From Coriobacteriia bacterium (GTDB taxonomy: Bacteria > Actinomycetota > Coriobacteriia > Anaerosomatales > PHET01): a stretch of DNA of 64,000 bases. Within the stretch, counting starts at the first letter, position 1, and each line of letters starts with the position of its first letter. The stretch lies in the NCBI GenBank assembly GCA_034370385.1, contig JAXMKZ010000059.1:1-64000 (forward strand), in the 5' to 3' direction. Below are positions 20,801-29,688 of this stretch, one piece after another. The notes under the pieces were generated by a model. It did no database searches. It had not been told where the DNA came from and worked only from the letters and a program-made list of their open reading frames with translations. Both the position numbers and the translations under genes were made by a program.

Positions 20801-21657
20801 CACTCGCCCCCCGTCGGATCGGACGCCGGCGGATCGCCGATAAGCACCAGCACTTCTTCCAGCCCCGAGGGATCGCCGCCCGGGGTGACCCGGATCAGCT
20901 GCTGCAGCGCGCCCGGGTTGCGCTCGACCTCAAGCACCTCCCCGATGACGACACCTTTGGGAAACACCCCGCCCAGCCCGGATGTCATCACGACATCGCC
21001 CGGGGTCACCGTTGTGTCGACGCTGACGAAATCGAAGGTGAGCCGCCCATCCAGCGACCCCTTCACCACACCCTCGACGCGGCTGCGCTGAATCATTCCG
21101 GCCACACCCGAACGCTGGTCGGTGATGAGTCTCACCTTCGCGGAGGTCTTCGCGACCTCGACCGTCTGACCCAGCAGACCGAACGCGCCCACCACCGGCA
21201 TTCCCGGCGTGATTCCGTCGTCGGCACCGCGGTCGATGGTGATGATCCCGTCCCATGAGTTGGCCGGACGACCGATCACGTGCGCACCCATCGCCTCGAC
21301 ATCACCCGCGCGCGCGACCTTCACGAGTCCGCGCAATCGCTCGTTCTCGAGTCGCGCCTCTTCGAGCTCAGCCACGGTCACCCTGAGCCGCTGGTTCTGG
21401 AGGCGCAACTCCTCGAGCTGGCTTCGGGAGACCCCCAGATCGGATCCCCAGGCGATGAGACCCCTGATCGGACGCGTGACCCACTCCCCGGTCGCGGAGA
21501 CGGGAGCGGTGCCCGCTTGAACCACACTTCTCAACCGATGCAGCGGACCGGTATCACCTTCACGGAACCACACGGTCATGATCACGATGGCGAGCGCGAC
21601 GTAGAGCACAACCCAGCGAATGCGCGGTCCTCGTGTCTCGGTTCGCTGGACTCTCAT
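20800..21657 (-). CDS. mreC: rod-shape-determining protein MreC
   Basis: 285-residue bitopic protein: a helix at about residues 15-31, a coiled coil (SRSQLEELRLQNQRLRVTVAELEEARLENERLRGL, about 77-111), then a beta-barrel domain with VIGRPANSWDGIITIDRGADDGITPGMPVV and GDVVMTSGLGGVFPKGVVIGEV, both strongly conserved in MreC. It scaffolds the elongasome by binding PBP2. It is coupled to mreD and lies 12 bp after mreB. Confidence 0.94.
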   Translation of the reverse strand: MRVQRTETRGPRIRWVVLYVALAIVIMTVWFREGDTGPLHRLRSVVQAGTAPVSATGEWVTRPIRGLIAWGSDLGVSRSQLEELRLQNQRLRVTVAELEEARLENERLRGLVKVARAGDVEAMGAHVIGRPANSWDGIITIDRGADDGITPGMPVVGAFGLLGQTVEVAKTSAKVRLITDQRSGVAGMIQRSRVEGVVKGSLDGRLTFDFVSVDTTVTPGDVVMTSGLGGVFPKGVVIGEVLEVERNPGALQQLIRVTPGGDPSGLEEVLVLIGDPPASDPTGGE

Positions 21658-21669
21658 AGCCGCCGGCGG

Positions 21670-22710
21670 CTAGCGACCGCCTTGGAGCACCTTCTTCAGG
21701 GCGTCGATCTCCTCAAGCGCTTGGGCCGACCCATAGACCACGTTCGTCAGAGCACTCTCAGACACATGGACCGGCATGCCCGTCTCATGGCGCAGACGAT
21801 CGTCCATGCCCTTGAGCAGCGCACCTCCGCCTGTCAGCACTATCCCGTACTCCATGAGGTCGCTCGCGAGCTCAGGAGGCGTCTGCTCGAGGGTGCCCTT
21901 GACCGCGGAGATGATCGCGACGATGGGCTCTTCGATTGCTTCGCGAATCTCCTCGGACTCCATGGTGATCGTGCGGGGCAGACCGGTGAGCAGGTCACGA
22001 CCGCGAACCTCGACGTCGACCTCTTCGAGCAGGGGCCACGCGCTTCCGATCTCGAACTTGATCTCCTCGGCCGTGCGCTCACCGATGAGAACGTTGTACT
22101 GCCTCTTGACGTACGCGATGATCGCCTCATCAAACTCGTCGCCGGCGATCCTGATCGACTGCGCGGTCACGATACCGCCGAGGGAGATGACCGCGACCTC
22201 GGTCGTGCCGCCGCCGATGTCGACCACCATGGAACCCGTAGGCTCCTGAATGGGAAGACCTGCCCCGATCGCAGCCGCCATCGGCTCCTCGATAAGGTAG
22301 GCGTGACGCGCACCGGCCTGCATGGTCGCCTCGAAGACGGCCCGCTTCTCCACCTCGGTGACGCCCGAGGGAACGCAGACGACGACTCGGGGCTTCGGCT
22401 GCCACGGGAAGCGCTTCACCCGCGTCTTGTTGATGAAGTACCGCAGCATGGCCTCGGTCACTTCGAAGTCGGCGATGACTCCGTCCTTGAGGGGACGGAT
22501 CGCAACGATGCTGGCCGGTGTGCGGCCCAGCATGCGCTTGGCGTCAAGGCCGACCGCAAGCACACGCTTGGTGTCCCGCTCGACAGCCACCACCGATGGC
22601 TCCAGCAGCACGATGCCTCGTCCTCGGACCGACACGAGCGTGTTCGCGGTACCCAAGTCGACGGCCATATCGCCGCCCCACGAGTTGAAAAACATATCCA
22701 CAAGCGACAC
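21670..22710 (-). CDS. mreB: actin-like cell-shape protein MreB
   Basis: Filament-forming actin homologue positioning side-wall synthesis. The 346 residues include phosphate-1 [12 protein letters not shown], phosphate-2 [19 protein letters not shown], adenosine motif [16 protein letters not shown] and [15 protein letters not shown]. The N-terminal [14 protein letters not shown] is a short amphipathic stretch. The GTG start has GAAGGGAG about 12 nt upstream. It is the first gene of mreBCD-mrdA-rodA, following a 165-bp gap after radC, so the shape operon probably starts here; TAGACT at 22825-22830 is a possible -10 box. Confidence 0.97.
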   Translation of the reverse strand: MSLVDMFFNSWGGDMAVDLGTANTLVSVRGRGIVLLEPSVVAVERDTKRVLAVGLDAKRMLGRTPASIVAIRPLKDGVIADFEVTEAMLRYFINKTRVKRFPWQPKPRVVVCVPSGVTEVEKRAVFEATMQAGARHAYLIEEPMAAAIGAGLPIQEPTGSMVVDIGGGTTEVAVISLGGIVTAQSIRIAGDEFDEAIIAYVKRQYNVLIGERTAEEIKFEIGSAWPLLEEVDVEVRGRDLLTGLPRTITMESEEIREAIEEPIVAIISAVKGTLEQTPPELASDLMEYGIVLTGGGALLKGMDDRLRHETGMPVHVSESALTNVVYGSAQALEEIDALKKVLQGGR

Positions 22711-22875
22711 GGTCGCTCAGTCTCCCTTCGAGTCCGGAGCACGTTACGGGTGCACCGGGCGAAACGCACAGCAAGACGGCCCGCTGCTTCTGTGAAGAAG
22801 CGCGACGCTCGTCAATCCGCGTGAAGTCTACCATAGGGCAGGCGAGAAGCCGCTGGCAGCAGCGATGACAAGGGG

Positions 22876-23541
22876 TTACATGAGGCCCAAGTCGCGTAGG
22901 CTCGCGTGCTCTCCGCTATCCCCGATCACGACATGATCGAGCACCTCCACCCCCAGTACATCCCCCGCTTTGACCAGCCGCCGCGTGAGCTGGATATCGG
23001 CCCCGCTCGGCGTCGGATCGCCGCTGGGATGATTGTGCACAAGCACCACCGACGCTGCTGACGCCTTCAAGGCGTCCTTGAACAACTCCCGAGGATGCAC
23101 GATGGATGCAGACAGTGAGCCGACCGAAACCTCGATGATCCTCAGAAGCCGGTTCTTCGTGTTGAGCGCAAGGGTCCAGAAGTGTTCGCGGTCTGCACCC
23201 CGAAGCTGTGGTCCGCACAGCGAGACCACATCCTCCGGCGTCGCGATCAGCGGGCGTTCATCGAGCACCGATCGGCCGGCCCGCCGACTCATCTCCACGC
23301 ATGCGAGCAACCGGGCGGCTGCAGCCGGTCCGACGCCACCCGGGCCGACCAGATCGTCGCCCGAGAGGCGCCATAGACACTGAGGCAGGGGGCCTCCGGT
23401 CAGCACACCGTTGAGCCGCTTAGCCCCGGCCTCGCCCACCAGCACCGCCAGCAGGCCCTCGTCTGTGACGGACTCGCCGCTACCTGAGAGCAGGATGCTG
23501 CGCGGGTCGGTCTGATGCTGGATCGGCTGTCGTGGTGCCAT
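22876..23541 (-). CDS. radC: RadC/YeeS-family JAMM domain protein
   Basis: 221 residues with an N-terminal helix-hairpin-helix region (GPGGVGPAAAARLLACVEMSRR) and a C-terminal JAMM/MPN+ metal-binding site VHNHPSGDPTPSGAD. The family is named RadC but its role is not settled; a DNA-repair role in E. coli was withdrawn. All metal ligands (HxH...D) are present. The ATG has AAGGAG about 9 nt upstream. It lies between ndk and mreB, a common actinobacterial/clostridial location. Confidence 0.92.
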   Translation of the reverse strand: MAPRQPIQHQTDPRSILLSGSGESVTDEGLLAVLVGEAGAKRLNGVLTGGPLPQCLWRLSGDDLVGPGGVGPAAAARLLACVEMSRRAGRSVLDERPLIATPEDVVSLCGPQLRGADREHFWTLALNTKNRLLRIIEVSVGSLSASIVHPRELFKDALKASAASVVLVHNHPSGDPTPSGADIQLTRRLVKAGDVLGVEVLDHVVIGDSGEHASLRDLGLM

Positions 23542-23596
23542 GGGCTGTACTCCTTAGCGTCGAGCACAACGTGACACGTTGGTCCAACCGGTTTCC

Positions 23597-23636
23597 AAAC
23601 GAAACGACACCGCCCCGCGCGAGCGGAGCGGTGTCG
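23597..23636 (-). terminator. Rho-independent terminator of ndk
   Basis: On the minus strand CGACACCGC pairs perfectly with GCGGTGTCG around a 14-nt loop and is followed by TTTCGTTT, about 55 nt past the ndk stop. It separates ndk from radC. Confidence 0.75.
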
Positions 23637-23689
23637 GGCACCAGCGCAAAACAAGACGAACCAAACACGAGCCGGCCTCGCCATGAAAG

Positions 23690-24094
23690 CTACGAACCGA
23701 AGAAGATGCCGATCTCACGCTCGGCCGACTCGGGCGAGTCCGAGCCATGGATGACGTTCTCATCCATGACAAGCCCAAAGTCGCCGCGGATCGTTCCCGG
23801 TGCCGCGTCGGCAGGGTTGGTCACGCCCATGAGCTTGCGACATACCGCAACGGCGTTCGGACCGGCCAGCACCATCTTCACCACCGGTCCTGAGGTGATG
23901 TAGGAGACAAGCCCCTCGTAGAATGGCTTGCCCTCATGCTCGACGTAGTTGGCCCCCGCCTGCTCGCGCGTGAGCGTGCCGTACTCCATGCGCTCGATGG
24001 TCAGTCCGGCATCCTCGAAGCGGGCGACGATCCTCCCGACGAATCCGCGCCGAACAGCATCCGGCTTGATCATCACGTAGGTCCTCTGATTCAC
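23690..24094 (-). CDS. ndk: nucleoside diphosphate kinase
   Basis: Transfers the gamma phosphate between nucleoside tri- and diphosphates through a phosphohistidine. The 134 residues start MNQRTYVMIKPDAVRRGFVG. The active-site histidine is in NVIHGSDSPESAEREI, and FGLVMDENVIHG and GTIRGDFG are typical. GTG at 24092-24094 is preferred because AAGGAT lies about 9 nt upstream and this gives the usual length. It has its own terminator. Confidence 0.97.
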   Translation of the reverse strand: MNQRTYVMIKPDAVRRGFVGRIVARFEDAGLTIERMEYGTLTREQAGANYVEHEGKPFYEGLVSYITSGPVVKMVLAGPNAVAVCRKLMGVTNPADAAPGTIRGDFGLVMDENVIHGSDSPESAEREIGIFFGS

Positions 24095-24144
24095 GTGCAC
24101 ATCCTTCCCGTACCTGCTTATCGGACTCAACTCCCGGCGCAACC

Positions 24145-25533
24145 CTAGCCGCCGCCGGTGGAACGCCAGTCATTGTCGATCCCGTCGACGCGCCACCCTA
24201 CGCCCTCTCGACTCAGGGTGATTCGATAGTGGAGCGGTGCGCCCTTGTCAGGGGTGATGCTGACGAAGGCGACCGATGTCTCGGCAGCGCGCTTCATCGA
24301 GTCGATCGTGAACGACTTGACCTGAGGAGGGACCTTGGCCATCTCCTTGTCGACGTCCTTGTCGGTGACAGCCACCCAGTAGACGGACACGTCACCACCC
24401 TGACGGTAGGTATCGAGCATGCCTCCGACCGTCGACTCCTGCGTTGGCCAGCCAAACCCGAGCCAGTACGCGCCACCAAGCGCGCCAACCAACAACACGA
24501 TGGCGACGCCGATCCATGCGTAGCGTCGAAACATCCCCGCTGCGCCACCCTCGGAGCGTCGTGCGCGGCGCTCTTCGCGGTCACGCACCTTCATCTCGGC
24601 CTCTGTCATTCGGAAGAAGTCCTGGACTGACTCCTCGTCGCCGAATCCGGCGTCACCGTCCATCGGGGCCGCACCAGCGGCGGCCGGCTCGAGCTCAGCG
24701 GGTGCGAACGTGCCCGCTCCACTCTGCAGGTCCGAACCAAGAGCATCGAGCTCACCCGTCGCCCAGCCGGACGGAGCCATCGGTGCACCGGTCACAACAA
24801 GATCACCGGTTTCCCAACCCTCCACCTTGGCACTGGCGGGACGGACCATGGAAAGCGCAGCATCGTAGGCCTGCTGAGCCGGCGCCGACAGTTTGTGTGA
24901 GTGGAGCTGCGACGCGCGCTCGAAGGCACGTACCGCCTCGTCGTACTCCCCCATCTGGGTGTAGGCGATTCCTAGGTTCGCGAGCGCCTTGCCGCGACCT
25001 GGGTAGTTCTCGAATCCCAGTGCCGCCTTGTAGGCCTCGGCAGCATCAGCCGGGCGCGCAAGAGCCATGAAGCAAAGGCCGAGGTTCACGAGCGCCTTCG
25101 CTGGTTCAGGATTCTCAGAGTCGATGGCCGCCTTGCGATACGCAGACGCGGCATCCTCGACGCGTCCGCGCTCCAGAAGGGCCGAAGCCACCCCTTGCCA
25201 TGCCTTCCAGGGTGTCCGGTAGTCAGGCTCCTCCAGTGCGGCACGATAGGCACGCTCGGACTCCGCGTACTCGCCCTGGCACGCCCATGCCTGACCGAGA
25301 TTGCCGTGAACAACGCCGCGCCGATCGTACATATCATCGCGAAGTGCGTGACCGTATACCGTCACCGCGTCTTGGTAGCGACGCAGCCGCATGAGCGCGT
25401 TGCCGGCCATGTGATAGGCCGATCCGCTGCCCGCCGGGGTCTTGCCCGCGGCGGCCAAGAAACCCTTGGCTGCGGTGCGATAGTCACCGGTGTCGTAGGC
25501 GCTCTGCGCTTCCTGGAATCTGGACTGATCCAC
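24145..25533 (-). CDS. TPR-repeat single-pass membrane protein
   Basis: 462 residues. About six tetratricopeptide repeats fill residues 1-215 (for example GKALANLGIAYTQMGEYDEAVRAFERA). A Pro/Ala/Gly-rich linker, a charged segment, a membrane helix near 341-361 (AWIGVAIVLLVGALGGAYWLGF) and a C-terminal ~100-residue extracytoplasmic domain follow. TPRs bind partner proteins, here on the cytoplasmic side. The outer domain is not recognised. The GTG start lacks a clear Shine-Dalgarno sequence. It lies 15 bp after the cyclophilin gene and is probably cotranscribed with it. Confidence 0.7.
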   Translation of the reverse strand: MDQSRFQEAQSAYDTGDYRTAAKGFLAAAGKTPAGSGSAYHMAGNALMRLRRYQDAVTVYGHALRDDMYDRRGVVHGNLGQAWACQGEYAESERAYRAALEEPDYRTPWKAWQGVASALLERGRVEDAASAYRKAAIDSENPEPAKALVNLGLCFMALARPADAAEAYKAALGFENYPGRGKALANLGIAYTQMGEYDEAVRAFERASQLHSHKLSAPAQQAYDAALSMVRPASAKVEGWETGDLVVTGAPMAPSGWATGELDALGSDLQSGAGTFAPAELEPAAAGAAPMDGDAGFGDEESVQDFFRMTEAEMKVRDREERRARRSEGGAAGMFRRYAWIGVAIVLLVGALGGAYWLGFGWPTQESTVGGMLDTYRQGGDVSVYWVAVTDKDVDKEMAKVPPQVKSFTIDSMKRAAETSVAFVSITPDKGAPLHYRITLSREGVGWRVDGIDNDWRSTGGG

Positions 25534-25548
25534 AGTGGTTGTGATCGC

Positions 25549-26238
25549 TTACTTGGTCGCGCCGACGATCACGATCTTGTCGACAGTGTCGCCGACCCGA
25601 AGCTGCTGCATCACGTCAAGCCCCTTGATGACCTGACCGAATACGGTGTAGTTACCGTCGAGGAACGGGGACTCGCTCAGCGTGAAGTAGAACTGCGAAC
25701 CGGCAGAGTCGGGACTCTGCGAGCGAGCCATACCCAGCGCGCCCTCCGTGTGCTTGTTCGGGTTCGTGGCCGGGTCGAACTCGCCCTTGATCATGTGGCC
25801 GGGGCCACCGGTGCCCAGCACGGTCGCCTGTGACGCTACCTCCGCAATCACCTCTTCAGAGGTCATCTCCTTGGACTGAGGGTCTCCACCCTGGACCACG
25901 AAACCCTCCTCGAACCGATGGAACTTCGTGTCAGCGTAGAAGCCACTCTCGGCCAGCTCGACGAAGTTGCCTACGTGAATCGGTGCATCGGTGCCGAAGA
26001 GCTCGACCTCGATCTCGCCCTTGGATGTGGTGAAGATCGCGGTCTCTTTGCCGTTGGGCTTGTACGCGGGGATCTTCAACTGGCCCTCCTCGGGGACGCT
26101 GGTGGCCGTGGTCTCGGCGGGCGGTGCCTGCTCCTCCGGTACGGGGGCGGGCGCCTGTGCGCAACCGGCCACAACGAGTGCTGACATCATCAGTACGGCG
26201 AGAACCGCCGAAAGCAGCGCGCGATTTCGAGTGATCAC
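25549..26238 (-). CDS. cyclophilin-type peptidyl-prolyl isomerase lipoprotein
   Basis: 229-residue exported PPIase. The signal peptide ends in the lipobox VVAGC, so the mature protein is a lipoprotein. A Pro/Glu linker precedes the cyclophilin domain (from about residue 60): GNFVELAESGFYADTKFHRFEEGFVVQGGDPQ, GALGMARSQSPDSAGSQFYFTLSESPFLDGNYTVFG and GLDVMQQL. The catalytic arginine (FHRF) and QFYF are present. It presumably assists folding outside the membrane. GTG at 26236-26238 is chosen because AGGAGG lies 9 nt upstream. Confidence 0.92.
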   Translation of the reverse strand: MITRNRALLSAVLAVLMMSALVVAGCAQAPAPVPEEQAPPAETTATSVPEEGQLKIPAYKPNGKETAIFTTSKGEIEVELFGTDAPIHVGNFVELAESGFYADTKFHRFEEGFVVQGGDPQSKEMTSEEVIAEVASQATVLGTGGPGHMIKGEFDPATNPNKHTEGALGMARSQSPDSAGSQFYFTLSESPFLDGNYTVFGQVIKGLDVMQQLRVGDTVDKIVIVGATK

Positions 26239-26302
26239 AAGCAAGAACCTCCTAGAGAAGGGGCGCGACGGGCATCCGCGAGCGGGCGCGGTGCACGTGG
26301 GG

Positions 26303-26331
26303 ATTCTACCAGCACCCGCGCCTGCTGATAA
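26303..26331 (-). promoter_or_regulatory. promoter of the cyclophilin-TPR unit
   Basis: On the minus strand TTATCA (26326-26331), a 17-bp spacer and TAGAAT (26303-26308) lie about 65 bp before the gene start. Confidence 0.6.
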
Positions 26332-26463
26332 GGACTGGCAACACCCCGGGGCTTTCGGGGTAAACTGGAGCTCTTAAGACCTTTCGCGGAAGCGAGCATG
26401 GGGTCGCTCTCCGCGCAGCACAGGACGCCACAACGCCGTGGCGCCCGTTTCGGCCAGGAGGCG

Positions 26464-28533
26464 ATGTACTTGGGAGCACCCAGCACTGACAAAGTCCGCA
26501 ACGTCGTGCTTGTCGGGCACGGCGGCGCGGGAAAGACCTCGCTTGCTGAGGCCATGCTGTTCCTGTCGGGCGCGACGAACCGATTGGGATCCGTCGACAA
26601 CGGCCAGAGCACGCTTGACCACGAAGCGGAGGAGATCAAGCGCAAGTTCACCGTGAACCTGTCGCTTGCCCCCGTGGTTCACGACGGTGTGAAGATCAAC
26701 GTGATCGACACGCCCGGCTACGCGGACTTCATCGGGGACGCCATCGCAGGCATGGAGGCCGCCGAGATGGCGCTCTTCGTAGTCGACGCGGTCTCGGGAC
26801 CTCAGGTCCAGACGGAACGCCTCTGGAAGATCGCCGGCGAGATGGGTATCGCCCGGGCGGTCTTCATCAACCGGCTCGACAAGGAGCATGCGGACTTCGA
26901 TGCGGTGATGGCCGCGCTGGCCTCCAAGTTCGGTGACCGTGTTGTGGCGGTCCAGCTGCCGATGGGCCGCGAAGCCGACTTCAGCGGCGTGGTCGACATC
27001 ATCCGCATGAAGGCCTATCACCACGAGGGCGATCACGAAGACATCATGGACATCCCAGCGGAGCTTCTGCCCGCCGCCGAGGCGGCACGTGAGGCTCTCG
27101 CGGACAAGACCGCCGAGGCCGACGACGAACTCATGATGAAGTACCTCGAGGGCGATCCCCTCACCCAGCAAGACCTCGAGAAACTGCTCGGGCTCGCCAT
27201 CTCCCAGAGCAAAGTGATTCCCGTCTTCGTCGGCTCCGCGATGAAGCTCCAGGGCATCGAAGACCTCATGGACGAGATAGTCACCTTCTTCCCCGAGCCC
27301 ACGGCTCACGGACCGATGCACACCACCGACGGCCAGGAGATAGCCTTCTCAGTCGACGGCGACGTCACCTCGCATGTGTTCAAGACGATGAGCGACCCGT
27401 ACGTGGGGCGCTTCAATCTGGTCAAGGTCGTCTCGGGAGTGCTCAAGCCAGGCATCGAGCTCATCAACTCGAGAACAGGCAAGAAGGAGCGTGTCGCTCA
27501 CGTGTTCAAGATGACGGGCAAGGAGACTTCCCCCGTCGACGCGGCTCCCGCTGGCGACATAGCCGTGTTGACCAAGCTGGGTGATGTGCTCACCAACGAC
27601 ACCCTGTCAGCCAAGGGCGGGATCGCGTTCGACGATCTCCCGCTTCCTGAGCCGCTCTACCCCGTCGCGATCGTCGCCAAGACCAAGGCCGATGAAGACA
27701 AGCTCGGGACCGCGCTCAAGAGTATCGTCGACGAGGATCCGTCCTTGATCCTCAGGCGTGACGAGGAGACACACCAGACCGTGCTGTCGACGATGGGTGA
27801 TACCGCTGTCGACGTGGTGATCTCACGACTCCACGATCGTTTCCACGTCGAGGCCGAGACGATCGACCTGCGTATCCCCTATCGCGAGACGATTCGCAAG
27901 GTCTCGCAGGCACAGGGTCGCCACAAGAAGCAGACCGGCGGTTCGGGCCAGTTCGCCGACTGCTGGCTTCGGCTGGAGCCCAACCCGGGCGGCGGCTACG
28001 AGTTCGAGGACAAGATCGTGGGCGGCAAGATCTCCAAGCCCTATATCGTCGCCATCGACCGCGGAGTTCAGGACACCATGACATCGGGAGCCATCGCCGG
28101 CTATCCGGTGCAGGACGTGCGCGTGGCGGTATATGACGGATCGATGCACGCGGTCGACTCCAACGAGATGGCCTTCAAGACCGCGGCACGCATCGGGTTC
28201 CGGGCAGCCGCGGAGAAGGCGGAGCCGGTCATCCTCGAGCCGATCGCCACGCTCGAGATACTCGTACCGGACGCCTACGCGGGCGCCGTCATGGGCGATA
28301 TCAGCTCCATGCGCGGCCGCGTTCTGGGGATGGAGTCACCTGAAGCAGGAACCCAGATGATCAAGGCACACGTGCCCTACGCCGAAGTCGTGCACTACTC
28401 GCCGCATCTGCGTGCACTCTCCAGCGGTACGGGCACCTACGCGATCTCGATCGATAGCTACGAGCAGATCCCGGGAGACATTCAGAAGAAGCTCGTGGAG
28501 GAGTACCAGAAGGAGCGCGCCGAAGGCCACTAA
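26464..28533 (+). CDS. elongation factor G-like GTPase (EF-G paralogue)
   Basis: 689-residue translational GTPase with full EF-G layout: G domain with G1 GHGGAGKTSL, G3 DTPGYAD and G4 NRLDKEHADF; domain II from about residue 295; domain IV with GRHKKQTGGSGQFAD; domain V with GDISSMRGRVLGMESPE. The differences from canonical EF-G (GHVDHGKTT, DTPGHVD, NKMD) mark it as the divergent EF-G2 type whose role beside the main fusA is unclear. An upstream-extended reading exists, but AGGAGG at 26457-26462 is only 2 nt before this ATG and 8 nt before a TTG at 26470 (MGAPSTDKVRN), so the true start may be that TTG. Confidence 0.9.
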   Translation: MYLGAPSTDKVRNVVLVGHGGAGKTSLAEAMLFLSGATNRLGSVDNGQSTLDHEAEEIKRKFTVNLSLAPVVHDGVKINVIDTPGYADFIGDAIAGMEAAEMALFVVDAVSGPQVQTERLWKIAGEMGIARAVFINRLDKEHADFDAVMAALASKFGDRVVAVQLPMGREADFSGVVDIIRMKAYHHEGDHEDIMDIPAELLPAAEAAREALADKTAEADDELMMKYLEGDPLTQQDLEKLLGLAISQSKVIPVFVGSAMKLQGIEDLMDEIVTFFPEPTAHGPMHTTDGQEIAFSVDGDVTSHVFKTMSDPYVGRFNLVKVVSGVLKPGIELINSRTGKKERVAHVFKMTGKETSPVDAAPAGDIAVLTKLGDVLTNDTLSAKGGIAFDDLPLPEPLYPVAIVAKTKADEDKLGTALKSIVDEDPSLILRRDEETHQTVLSTMGDTAVDVVISRLHDRFHVEAETIDLRIPYRETIRKVSQAQGRHKKQTGGSGQFADCWLRLEPNPGGGYEFEDKIVGGKISKPYIVAIDRGVQDTMTSGAIAGYPVQDVRVAVYDGSMHAVDSNEMAFKTAARIGFRAAAEKAEPVILEPIATLEILVPDAYAGAVMGDISSMRGRVLGMESPEAGTQMIKAHVPYAEVVHYSPHLRALSSGTGTYAISIDSYEQIPGDIQKKLVEEYQKERAEGH

Positions 28534-28559
28534 TCGGTCGCGCGTGAGCGAACGCAGAA

Positions 28560-28599
28560 GGACCCGGCCCCCCACGGGAGCCGGGTCCTTTCGATTCTT
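28560..28599 (+). terminator. Rho-independent terminator of the EF-G-like gene
   Basis: GGACCCGGC pairs with GCCGGGTCC around an 11-nt loop and is followed by TTTCGATTCTT. It ends 4 bp before the CCA end of the convergent tRNA-Arg. Confidence 0.8.
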
Positions 28600-28602
28600 C
28601 AG

Positions 28603-28678
28603 TGGTGCCCCCTGCAGGATTCGAACCTGCGGCCTTCTGCTCCGGAGGCAGACGCTCTATCCACTGAGCTAAGAGGGC
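28603..28678 (-). tRNA. tRNA-Arg (anticodon CCG)
   Basis: 76 nt. The acceptor GCCCTCT pairs with AGGGGGC (one G:T pair); the anticodon stem TCTGC/GCAGA holds loop CTCCGGA, giving CCG, which reads CGG. The T-arm is GCAGGTTCGAATCCTGC. CCA is encoded at 28603-28605. Confidence 0.97.
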
Positions 28679-28698
28679 GAGGCTTGGTGCGGGAACGC

Positions 28699-28727
28699 AC
28701 TTTATCACACCCTCGAAGCGCGACCAA
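28699..28727 (-). promoter_or_regulatory. promoter of tRNA-Arg
   Basis: On the minus strand TTGGTC (28722-28727), a 17-bp spacer and TAAAGT (28699-28704) lie about 20 bp before the tRNA. Confidence 0.55.
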
Positions 28728-28791
28728 CACGTCTGCGGAGCTGCAGGTTATGCTAGACGGCGATGAGCCACGGGAGGCGGGTGAGGCGAGC

Positions 28792-29688
28792 ATGTCCGAC
28801 ACAAGAGCGCTGCTGATCATCAACCCGACCGCACGCCACGGAGAGACCGAGAAGCTCGTTCCCGTCATCAGCAGACTCCTCGGCACCTTCGTCCACGAGA
28901 CCGCAGTGACCACGCGAGTCGGCGAGGCCACCGAGCTTGCCGCCGGCTCAGGCCAGTATGATCTGGTGGTGGCCGTCGGAGGAGACGGCACCGTGCATGA
29001 GGTGCTGAACGGGCTCATGACGATTCCCGAGGGTTCGCGCCCCGCTCTGGGCATCCTGCCCACCGGGTCAGGTAACGACACGCGTCGGACGCTCGGCATT
29101 CCGGATGACCTGACCGCCGCCGCCCTGACGCTGGCGAGCGGCCGTCGCCGTCGCTTCGACGTCGGCGTCTGCAACGGAATCTACTTCAACAACTCGTTCG
29201 CCGCCGGACTCGATGCCAAGGTGACCGCGAAGAGCGTCGAGTACAAGGTCACGAAGTCGCGTGATGGCCTATGGCTGTACCTCACCGCCCTGCTCCACGT
29301 GCTCTTCAACGAGCTCGCTCCGTTCAGCCTGGTCATCTCCTTCGATGGCGCCGCACCCGAACGCCACGAGACTCTCATCGTTGCCGCAACCATCGGCCCC
29401 ACCTACGGTGGCGGGTTCAGGATCACACCCGACGCTATTCCGGACGACGGCCTGTTCGACGTGTGCATGATCGATCCGCTCTCGCTACCCGAGGCCCTGC
29501 TTCGCCTTCCCTTCGTCATCTTCGGCAAGCACACGCGTATGCGCCCTGTGCACATGCGTCGTCACCGCTCGCTTGTCATCGAAAGCGCCCACGCGCTACC
29601 GGCCCAGATCGATGGGGAGATCCTGCTTGCCAACAGATACGAGGTCTCCGTCATGCCGAATGCGATCGAGTGCGTGGTACCGAGATGA
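28792..29688 (+). CDS. diacylglycerol/lipid kinase family protein
   Basis: 298-residue kinase of the DagK/YegS family, which phosphorylates diacylglycerol or related lipids. The nucleotide-binding motif VVAVGGDGTVHEVLNGL and the following GILPTGSGNDTRRTLG are intact, and the C-terminal domain has GGGFRITPDAIPDDGLFDVCMI, as in DgkB. The ATG at 28792-28794 has GAGG 5 nt upstream; an in-frame ATG 14 codons earlier is possible. Its stop overlaps the plsY start (ATGA), so the two genes form a phospholipid-synthesis pair. Confidence 0.92.
   Translation: MSDTRALLIINPTARHGETEKLVPVISRLLGTFVHETAVTTRVGEATELAAGSGQYDLVVAVGGDGTVHEVLNGLMTIPEGSRPALGILPTGSGNDTRRTLGIPDDLTAAALTLASGRRRRFDVGVCNGIYFNNSFAAGLDAKVTAKSVEYKVTKSRDGLWLYLTALLHVLFNELAPFSLVISFDGAAPERHETLIVAATIGPTYGGGFRITPDAIPDDGLFDVCMIDPLSLPEALLRLPFVIFGKHTRMRPVHMRRHRSLVIESAHALPAQIDGEILLANRYEVSVMPNAIECVVPR

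Noticed and set aside
21280-22824. 514-residue plus-strand frame opposite mreC and mreB
   Set aside because: Arg/His/Asp-rich shadow frame with no recognisable domain; the minus strand has intact mreBC.
26340-26365. Terminator or promoter in the CCCCGGGGCTTTCGGGG stretch before the EF-G-like gene
   Set aside because: The hairpin has no T-run and TAAACT has no -35 partner at proper spacing, so neither call is supportable.
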